The notes under the pieces are model-generated. The model did not search any database and was not told where the DNA came from. It saw nothing but the letters and a program-made list of their open reading frames with translations. Below, one piece after another: positions 5,951 through 11,908 of a stretch of DNA of 13,764 nt. Position 1 is the stretch's first letter; each line of letters begins with the position of its first letter. The DNA comes from DASSUW01 sp035706585 (GTDB lineage Bacteria; Actinomycetota; Thermoleophilia; Solirubrobacterales; Solirubrobacteraceae): positions 1-13,764 of the forward strand of contig DASSUW010000446.1 in the NCBI GenBank assembly GCA_035706585.1, in the 5' to 3' direction. The translations under genes were made by a program, and so were the position numbers.

Positions 5951-5969
5951 GCTGCGCGCGCTCCTCCTC

Positions 5970-7019
5970 ATGGGTTTCTTCTCGTACCTCACCGGCTTCG
6001 GTGGCCGTGACATGGCCGTAGACCTCGGCACGGCGAACACGCTCGTGTACGTCCGCGGGCGCGGCATCGTGCTGTCCGAGCCGTCGGTGGTCGCGATCGA
6101 CTCGCGCTCCGGCGAGGTCCACGCCGTCGGCATCGAGGCCAAGCGCATGCTCGGCCGCACGCCCGGCACGATCTCCGCCATCCGGCCGCTGAAGGACGGC
6201 GTGATCGCCGACTTCGACGTGACCGAGGAGATGCTGCGCCACTTCATCCAGAAGGTGCACCAGAACCGCTGGGCGCACCCGCGCGTGGTCGTCTGCGTGC
6301 CGTCGGGCGTGACCGGCGTCGAGAAGCGCGCGGTCGAGGAGGCCTGCCTGAGCGCCGGCGCGCGCCAGGCGTACCTGATCGAGGAGCCGATGGCGGCGGC
6401 GATCGGCGCCGGCCTGCCGGTCGGCGAGCCGACCGGCAACATGATCGTCGACATCGGCGGCGGGACGTCCGAGGTGGCCGTCATCTCGCTCGGCGGCATC
6501 GTCGTCTCGCAGTCCGTCCGCGTCGGCGGCGACGAGCTCGACGAGGCGATCATCAACTACGTCAAGAAGGAGTACAAGCTCCTCATCGGCCAGCAGACCG
6601 CCGAGGAGGTCAAGCTGGAGATCGGAAGCGCTTACCCTCTGGACGAGGAGGTGCAGGCCGAGATCCGCGGCCGCGACCTGGTCTCGGGCCTCCCCAAGAC
6701 GGTCGTGCTCACCTCCGAGGAGGTGCGCGCGGCGCTCGAAGAGCCGCTCGTGCAGATCATCGACGCCATCAAGGAGACCCTGGACCGCACGCCGCCCGAG
6801 CTGGCGTCGGACATCATGGACCGCGGGATCATGCTCGCGGGCGGCGGATCGCTGCTCCAGGGCCTCGACGAGCGCCTGCGCGAGGAGACGCAGATGCCCG
6901 CGCACCGCGCCGAGTCGCCGCTGACGTGCGTCGCGGTCGGCTCCGGGCGCTCGCTGGAGGAGTTCGAGGCGATCCACCGCTCGAACCGCAACCGCAACAA
7001 CCGCCGGCCACGAAAGTGA
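5970..7019 (+). CDS. mreB: Rod shape-determining protein MreB
   Basis: Actin-like ATPase that forms membrane-bound filaments and guides the elongasome. It has 349 residues, the normal length. The N-terminus MGFFSYLTGFGGRD is an amphipathic membrane-targeting segment, followed by the phosphate-1 loop DLGTANT (18-24), RPLKDGVIADFDVTE, the hydrophobic stretch VVVCVPSGVT, and the phosphate-2 region DIGGGTSEVAVISLGG; the adenosine-binding GIMLAGGGSLLQGL lies near the C-terminus. The tail is basic (SNRNRNNRRPRK), longer and more charged than in E. coli. ATG 5970 is preferred over the internal ATG 6012 because it keeps the membrane-binding helix. First gene of a complete mreBCD-mrdA-rodA set, 48 bases before mreC. 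A rod or filamentous cell, or a sporulating/branching relative, would need it. Confidence 0.98.
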   Translation: MGFFSYLTGFGGRDMAVDLGTANTLVYVRGRGIVLSEPSVVAIDSRSGEVHAVGIEAKRMLGRTPGTISAIRPLKDGVIADFDVTEEMLRHFIQKVHQNRWAHPRVVVCVPSGVTGVEKRAVEEACLSAGARQAYLIEEPMAAAIGAGLPVGEPTGNMIVDIGGGTSEVAVISLGGIVVSQSVRVGGDELDEAIINYVKKEYKLLIGQQTAEEVKLEIGSAYPLDEEVQAEIRGRDLVSGLPKTVVLTSEEVRAALEEPLVQIIDAIKETLDRTPPELASDIMDRGIMLAGGGSLLQGLDERLREETQMPAHRAESPLTCVAVGSGRSLEEFEAIHRSNRNRNNRRPRK

Positions 7020-7067
7020 GTGCGGCGTACTCACACTCGCAAGCTCGCGTGAGCGCCTTGATCACCG

Positions 7068-7955
7068 ATGCATGACAAGGTCGTCCGTCGGCGCCGTGCG
7101 GTCCTCGCCGTACTGGTGCTCCTCTCGCTGTTCCTGCTGACCGCGTACTTCGGCGAGGGCAACGGCGGCTCCCTGCACGCCGTGCAGCGCGGCGCGATGG
7201 AGGTCTTCGCGCCGATCCAGGAGGGCGCCAACCGCGCGCTCAAGCCGTTCCGCGACCTGTTCGGCTGGTTCGGCGACACGCTCGACGCCAAGTCCGAGAA
7301 CAAGAAGCTCGAGACCGAGAACGAGCAGCTCAAGAAGGACCTGGTCGCGGCCGAGGAGGCAAAGCGCGCGCTCGAGCAGTACAAGGGATTGCAGGAGCAG
7401 AACGAGCAGGGCGGCCTCGGCCGGTTCACGCCGGTGGAGGCGCGCGTGATCGCCCGGTCCCCGAGCTCGTGGTACCAGACGTTCCAGATCAACAAGGGCT
7501 CGAGCGACGGCGTCCGGGTCGACCAGCCCGTCGTCAACGGCGCGGGGCTCGTCGGCAAGGTCAAGTCCGTGTCCGACGGCAACGCCGTCGTGATGCTGCT
7601 CACCGACCCGGAGTTCGGCGTGTCGGCGACCACTGTCGAGAGCGCCGAGCCCGGCAGCGTCGGCCCCGCGGTCGGCGCTCCCGGCGATCTGCGGTTCGAG
7701 CTCGTGCCGAACGCCAAGGAGGTGCGCCGCGGCGACCGCATCATCACGGCCGGCACGAGCACCTCGAGCCGGGTCAGCGACCTGCGGTCGCTGTATCCGC
7801 GCGGGATCATCATCGGCACCGTCAGCCGTGTCGAGACCGGCGAGGGCGAGCTCGACCGCGTGATCCACGTCCAGCCGGCGGCCGACCTGCACAACCTCGA
7901 CATCGTCGAGGTGCTGACCGAGCCCCACAACGACATCAGGGCGCAGGCGCCGTGA
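7068..7955 (+). CDS. mreC: Rod shape-determining protein MreC
   Basis: Bitopic scaffold that activates PBP2 and links MreB to the wall enzymes, 295 residues. A basic cytoplasmic start (HDKVVRRRR) precedes one membrane helix (about 11-27). A coiled coil follows, about 72-114, with heptad pattern around ENKKLETENEQLKKDL, used for dimerisation in the family. The two beta domains come next, with the family stretches ARVIARSPSSWYQTFQINKG, GLVGKV (160-165), and VRRGDRIITAG...YPRGIIIGTV (219-252). The glycine/threonine/serine-rich turn TAGTSTSSRVSDLRSLYP is slightly longer than the usual TSG-type loop. ATG 7068 is used; an overlapping ATG at 7072 is out of frame. The stop TGA overlaps the mreD start. 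No Shine-Dalgarno is evident. Confidence 0.96.
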   Translation: MHDKVVRRRRAVLAVLVLLSLFLLTAYFGEGNGGSLHAVQRGAMEVFAPIQEGANRALKPFRDLFGWFGDTLDAKSENKKLETENEQLKKDLVAAEEAKRALEQYKGLQEQNEQGGLGRFTPVEARVIARSPSSWYQTFQINKGSSDGVRVDQPVVNGAGLVGKVKSVSDGNAVVMLLTDPEFGVSATTVESAEPGSVGPAVGAPGDLRFELVPNAKEVRRGDRIITAGTSTSSRVSDLRSLYPRGIIIGTVSRVETGEGELDRVIHVQPAADLHNLDIVEVLTEPHNDIRAQAP

Positions 7956-8518
7956 CGCTGACCGCGCCCGCAGCCGGTCGCCTCGCCCTGCTCGGGCTGC
8001 TCGGCGGCATCATCGAGCTCACGACCGTCAGCCAGATCTCGATCTTCGGGGTGCCCGCCGACCTGTCGCCGCTGCTCGTCGCCTCGGTCGGCTTCCTGTG
8101 CGGCTCGATCCCCGGCGCGCTGTTCGGCTTCTGCCTCGGCCTGTTCGTCGACACCGCGCTGCTCCAGACGCTCGGCGTCAACTCGCTCGTGTTCACCGGC
8201 GTCGGCTACGGCGCCGGCCGGGTGCGCGAGCTGCGCGACCCGGCGCACACGCTGGCGCCGGTGGCGGTGGGCGCCGCGGCGACCGCCGTGGCGGTCGTCA
8301 GCTTCGCGCTGCTGCAGTTCCTGCTCGGCGTCGAGGCGCCGGTCTCGCTGCTCCTGGTCCGCCAGATCCTCCTGACGATCGTGCTCAACACGCTGCTCGC
8401 GCTGCCCGTATACGTCGTCTGCCGCCGCGTGCTGGCCCCGTACCTGCCCGACGACCCGCGCCGGCGCCGCCGGCGCGCGTACACGACCGGCGGCCTCAGC
8501 CCGCTGTCCCGAGCCTGA
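7952..8518 (+). CDS. mreD: Rod shape-determining protein MreD
   Basis: Polytopic inner-membrane partner of MreC, 188 residues from a GTG that overlaps the mreC stop (GTGA). Five to six hydrophobic spans are visible: around 9-30, 38-58 (LSPLLVASVGFLCGSIPG), 58-72 (ALFGFCLGLFVDTALLQ), 75-90, 102-122 and 128-155. The segment GFCLGLFVDTALLQTLGVNS matches the MreD consensus with G, D and the LG..a/s pattern. The C-terminus is strongly basic (DDPRRRRRRAY) and likely cytoplasmic. It was identified from membrane topology, the short conserved segment and its place between mreC and mrdA. Longer in-frame starts would run inside mreC and were rejected. Confidence 0.92.
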   Translation: MTLTAPAAGRLALLGLLGGIIELTTVSQISIFGVPADLSPLLVASVGFLCGSIPGALFGFCLGLFVDTALLQTLGVNSLVFTGVGYGAGRVRELRDPAHTLAPVAVGAAATAVAVVSFALLQFLLGVEAPVSLLLVRQILLTIVLNTLLALPVYVVCRRVLAPYLPDDPRRRRRRAYTTGGLSPLSRA

Positions 8519-8522
8519 CCTG

Positions 8523-10703
8523 ATGCCCCCGAAGCTCGACGAACGCCTGCCGGCCATCACGCCGCAGCTCGCGGTCCGCGTCGCGATCCTCGGCGGCTTC
8601 GCGTTCGTGCTGTTCGCGATCGTCTTCTTCCGCCTGTGGTTCCTGCAGGTGCTGTCCGGCGAGGACTACGTCGCCAAGGCGCGCGAGAACCGCGTGCGCA
8701 AGGTGCGGATCGAGGCGCCGCGCGGCGACATCGTCGACCGCGACGGGCGCGTGCTCGTCGAGACCCGCGTCGCCGCCGTGGTGCAGATCGTCCCCGAGTC
8801 GCTCCCGGAGTCGGTGATCCAGCAGGCCGACGAGTTCCGCAAGCAGCGCAGCCAGGCCGAGCAGCAGCGCCTGGCCGCCTCGTCGCAGCTGCACGCGCTC
8901 GAGCGCGACATCCGCGAGAGCCGGCGCGGGCCGACGCGCGCGCAGCGCCGCGAGCGCCGCCGTCTGTCGCGCGCCGCGCGCCAGGCCAAGCCGGTCCCGA
9001 TCCCGCCCGTCCCGGCCGACGAGCTCAAGCTGCGGCGCCTGTACCGCCACCTGGGCCGCGTCATCAACCTCAAGCCGCGCCGCATCCACCAGCGCGTGAT
9101 CGAGGGCATCGCCGAGCTGCCGTACTCGAACGTGACGATCAAGACCGCGGTCAGCCGCGCTGCGTTCAACTACATCCGCGAGCGGCGCGAGCAGTTCCCC
9201 GGCGTCGAGGTCGAGAAGCAGTACCTGCGCGACTACCCGCACAAGACGCTCGCCGCCCAGCTGTTCGGCACCACGCGCGAGATCTCCCCGGCCGAGCTCA
9301 AGGAGAAGCGCTACGAGGGCGTCGAGCCGGGCACGCGGATCGGGGCCGACGGGCTCGAGGAGAAGTACGACAAGTACCTGCGCGGCAAGGACGGCTACAC
9401 GCGGATCGTCATCAACGCGCTCGGGGAGCGCGACGACCGGCGGCCGCAGAAGCGGGTCGAGCCCCGCCAGGGCCAGCGCCTGCGGATCACGCTCGACCTC
9501 GACCTCCAGCGTGCGGCGAACGAAGCGATCAAGCGCGGCGTCGAGGCCGCATCCGCGAACGGCGCGCGGGCGGGCGCGTTCGTCGCGATGGACCCGCGCA
9601 ACGGCGAGGTCCTCGCGCTCGGCTCCTACCCGAGCTTCGACGCCAACGAGTTCGCCAAGCCGATCTCGCAGAAGCGCTACGACGCGCTGAGCTCCGAGGA
9701 GAACGGCGCCCCGCTGTTCAACCGCGCGATCGCCGCCACGTATCCGACCGGCTCGACGTTCAAGCCGATCACCGCCATGGCGGCGATGGAGGAGGGCGTG
9801 GTCACCCCGACGACGACGCTGATCGACAACGGCGAGTACAAGCTCGGCGACCAGATCCGCAAGAACGCCCAGAACGCGTCGTACGGCCCGCTGCAGATGT
9901 CGCAGGCCCTGACCGTCTCGTCGGACGTGTTCTTCTACCAGCTCGGCGAGGCGCTGGACGCCAAGGGGAACGCGCTCCAGGACTGGGCGCACAAGCTCGG
10001 GCTCGGCCGCAAGACCGGCATCGACATCCCCGGCGAGTTCAACGGCCTGATCCCCGACCGCGACTGGCGCACGAAGGGCTACGACGCCTACCAGAAGTGC
10101 GCCGAGAAGGCGCACGTGCCGCAGGGCACGACCGAGGCGCTGTACAAGTGCGGCGGCATCGAGCGGCCGTGGACGACCGGCGACAACGTCAGCCTCGCGG
10201 TCGGCCAGGGCGACCTGCAGGCGACCCCGCTGCAGCTCGCCGAGGCGTACGCGACGATCGTCAACGGCGGCAAGGTGGTGCGGCCGCACCTGGGCCTGCA
10301 GGTCGAGGACGGCCAGGGCCGGCTGATGGAGCAGATCCGCACGCCGATCCGCCGCCGCGTGCACTTCGACTCCGCCTACCGGGACGCGATCATGGCGGGC
10401 CTGCACGGCGCGGCCACCGCTGCGGGCGGCACGTCGGCCGACGTGTTCGCCGGCTGGGATCCGCGCTACCGCGCGCTGCTGTACGGCAAGACCGGCACCG
10501 CGGAGCGCCAGCCGAACCCGGATCAGTCCTGGTATGCGTGCTACGTCGCCGATCCGCTGAAGCCGATCGTCGTCGTCACCACGATCGAGCGCGGCGGCTT
10601 CGGCGCCGAGACCGCGGCACCCGCGGCGCGCCTGATCCTCGATGAGTGGTTCGATGTGCACGGCGACGACGAGTTCCACGCAGGGGACGACCAGTCGAAT
10701 TGA
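8523..10703 (+). CDS. mrdA: Penicillin-binding protein 2 (elongasome transpeptidase)
   Basis: Class B PBP that cross-links peptidoglycan in the periplasm/wall space during elongation, with RodA as partner. It has 726 residues, longer than the usual 630-680. A cytoplasmic N-terminus and one membrane helix (about 18-42) lead into the pedestal, with EAPRGDIVDRDGRVL (64-78). The transpeptidase domain (about 345-710) carries the active-site STFK (411-414, catalytic S411) after YPTG, SSD at 466-468 in place of SxN (as is common in PBP2), and KTGTAE at 656-661. The extra length is mainly a highly charged helical insertion at about 97-170 (QRRERRRLSRAARQAK core). Cysteines at 526 and 543 in the extracytoplasmic domain could form a disulfide. 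Starts four bases after mreD; the stop overlaps rodA. Often called pbpA in Actinobacteria. Confidence 0.97.
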   Translation: MPPKLDERLPAITPQLAVRVAILGGFAFVLFAIVFFRLWFLQVLSGEDYVAKARENRVRKVRIEAPRGDIVDRDGRVLVETRVAAVVQIVPESLPESVIQQADEFRKQRSQAEQQRLAASSQLHALERDIRESRRGPTRAQRRERRRLSRAARQAKPVPIPPVPADELKLRRLYRHLGRVINLKPRRIHQRVIEGIAELPYSNVTIKTAVSRAAFNYIRERREQFPGVEVEKQYLRDYPHKTLAAQLFGTTREISPAELKEKRYEGVEPGTRIGADGLEEKYDKYLRGKDGYTRIVINALGERDDRRPQKRVEPRQGQRLRITLDLDLQRAANEAIKRGVEAASANGARAGAFVAMDPRNGEVLALGSYPSFDANEFAKPISQKRYDALSSEENGAPLFNRAIAATYPTGSTFKPITAMAAMEEGVVTPTTTLIDNGEYKLGDQIRKNAQNASYGPLQMSQALTVSSDVFFYQLGEALDAKGNALQDWAHKLGLGRKTGIDIPGEFNGLIPDRDWRTKGYDAYQKCAEKAHVPQGTTEALYKCGGIERPWTTGDNVSLAVGQGDLQATPLQLAEAYATIVNGGKVVRPHLGLQVEDGQGRLMEQIRTPIRRRVHFDSAYRDAIMAGLHGAATAAGGTSADVFAGWDPRYRALLYGKTGTAERQPNPDQSWYACYVADPLKPIVVVTTIERGGFGAETAAPAARLILDEWFDVHGDDEFHAGDDQSN

Positions 10704-11896
10704 GCTCCCACCCGATCCAGCCAGCTTCCGAGCCGCCGCCTCCGCTCGTCCCGCGCGAGTGGCATCTGCGGCTGGACCCGCTGCTCCTGCTGGCCACGCT
10801 CGGCCTGGTCGCGTGCTCGCTGATCGCGCTCAACGGCGCGACCGCGAACGACATCCCCGGCAAGCCCGACTACTACGTGATGCGGCAGGGGATCTACGCC
10901 GCCATCGGCGTCGCGCTCATGTACGCGCTGTCGCGGTTCGACTACTCGCGGCTGCGCGAGCTGCGCTATCCGGTGTACGGCGTCCTGATCGCGCTGCTCG
11001 TGTTCGTGCTCGGGATCGCCCAGGCCACGCGCGGGTCGAAGGCGTGGATCGAGCTGCCCGGCTTCCAGTTCCAGCCGTCCGAGCTCGGCAAGGTGCTGCT
11101 GATCGCCGCCCTCGGCGGCTTCGTGGTCGACCGCATGCGCCGCATGGGGCGGGACACGACCGCGCGGATCATGCTGCTCGGCCTGTTCCCGACGATGCTC
11201 GTCATCGCCGAGCCGGACCTCGGCTCGGCGCTCGTCTACGTCGCCGCGACGATCGCGATCCTGTTCGTCGCGGGCGCGCCGTGGCGGCACTTCGCGGCGC
11301 TGTTCACGCTGTTCGCGGTCGCGATCACGCTGGTGCTCGTCGTGGCCCCGAAGGTCGGCGTGCAGGTGCTCGAGCCCTACCAGGTCGACCGCCTGACGTC
11401 GTTCCTGCACCCGTCGGCCGACCCGGGCGACGAGGGCTACCACCAGCAGCAGGCGCTGACCGCGCTCGGGTCCGGTGAGAAGACCGGCCGCGGCGTGGCG
11501 GGGGCGACCCAGACGTCCCTGAACTTCCTGCCCGAGCACCACACCGACTTCATCTTCGCCGCCATCGGCGAGACATACGGGTTCGCCGGATGCGCACTCG
11601 TGCTATCGCTCTATGCGCTACTTATATGGCGCGGTTTGCACATCTTGACTGTCGCGAAGAACCTCTATGGCGCGCTGATCGCGGGCGGCATCACCGTGAT
11701 GCTGCTCTTCCAGCTCTTCGTGAACATCGGGATGAACGTGGGGATCATGCCGATCACGGGTGTGACCGCACCGCTCTTGAGCTTCGGTGGCTCGTCGATG
11801 CTCGCAACGTTCATGGCCCTCGGCCTGCTCCATTCCGTGCACGCGCAAGCGCGCGAGACGGCGGAGCTCAAGGGGAGGGCGACAGTCTTCCAATGA
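10700..11896 (+). CDS. rodA: Peptidoglycan glycosyltransferase RodA (SEDS family)
   Basis: Multi-span SEDS glycosyltransferase that polymerises lipid II with PBP2, 398 residues from TTG 10700, whose TTGA overlaps the mrdA stop. An AGGGGA at 10682-10687 is a candidate ribosome-binding site, though 12 bases away. Upstream in-frame codons lie inside mrdA and were rejected. Family motifs are QPSELGKVLLI (125-135), EPDLGSALV (171-179), YQVDRLTSFLHP (227-238), LPEHHTDFIFAAIGE with the proposed catalytic D283, and GIMPITGVTAPLLSFGGSS (348-366). The 25-residue proline-rich N-terminus (PIQPASEPPPPLVP) is cytoplasmic. Codons from about residue 300 on (CTA, CTA, CTT, ATA, TTG, TTG) are unlike the rest of the gene and the local GC is lower. 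RodA is preferred over FtsW because of its pairing with mrdA. Confidence 0.96.
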   Translation: MSSHPIQPASEPPPPLVPREWHLRLDPLLLLATLGLVACSLIALNGATANDIPGKPDYYVMRQGIYAAIGVALMYALSRFDYSRLRELRYPVYGVLIALLVFVLGIAQATRGSKAWIELPGFQFQPSELGKVLLIAALGGFVVDRMRRMGRDTTARIMLLGLFPTMLVIAEPDLGSALVYVAATIAILFVAGAPWRHFAALFTLFAVAITLVLVVAPKVGVQVLEPYQVDRLTSFLHPSADPGDEGYHQQQALTALGSGEKTGRGVAGATQTSLNFLPEHHTDFIFAAIGETYGFAGCALVLSLYALLIWRGLHILTVAKNLYGALIAGGITVMLLFQLFVNIGMNVGIMPITGVTAPLLSFGGSSMLATFMALGLLHSVHAQARETAELKGRATVFQ

Positions 11897-11908
11897 GGAA
11901 TTTTTTCA
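11895..11908 (+). promoter_or_regulatory. Ribosome-binding region of the RNase E/G gene with a T6 run
   Basis: GAGGAA (11895-11900) is a good Shine-Dalgarno overlapping the rodA stop, followed by TTTTTT (11901-11906), eight bases before GTG 11909. The A/U-rich, probably unstructured spacer is unusual for this genome. It would be a suitable substrate for RNase E-type cleavage, so autoregulation is possible. This is inference. Confidence 0.55.

Noticed and set aside
7030..7053. Hairpin in the mreB-mreC gap (CTCAC...GTGAG)
   Set aside because: Only 8 of 11 positions pair and the loop is two bases, too small to form as drawn. There is no T-tract. It is probably chance.
8496..10679. 727-residue minus-strand frame opposite mrdA
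   Set aside because: It covers almost exactly the PBP2 gene, with low-complexity L/R/V/D composition and no family motif. It is a codon-bias shadow.
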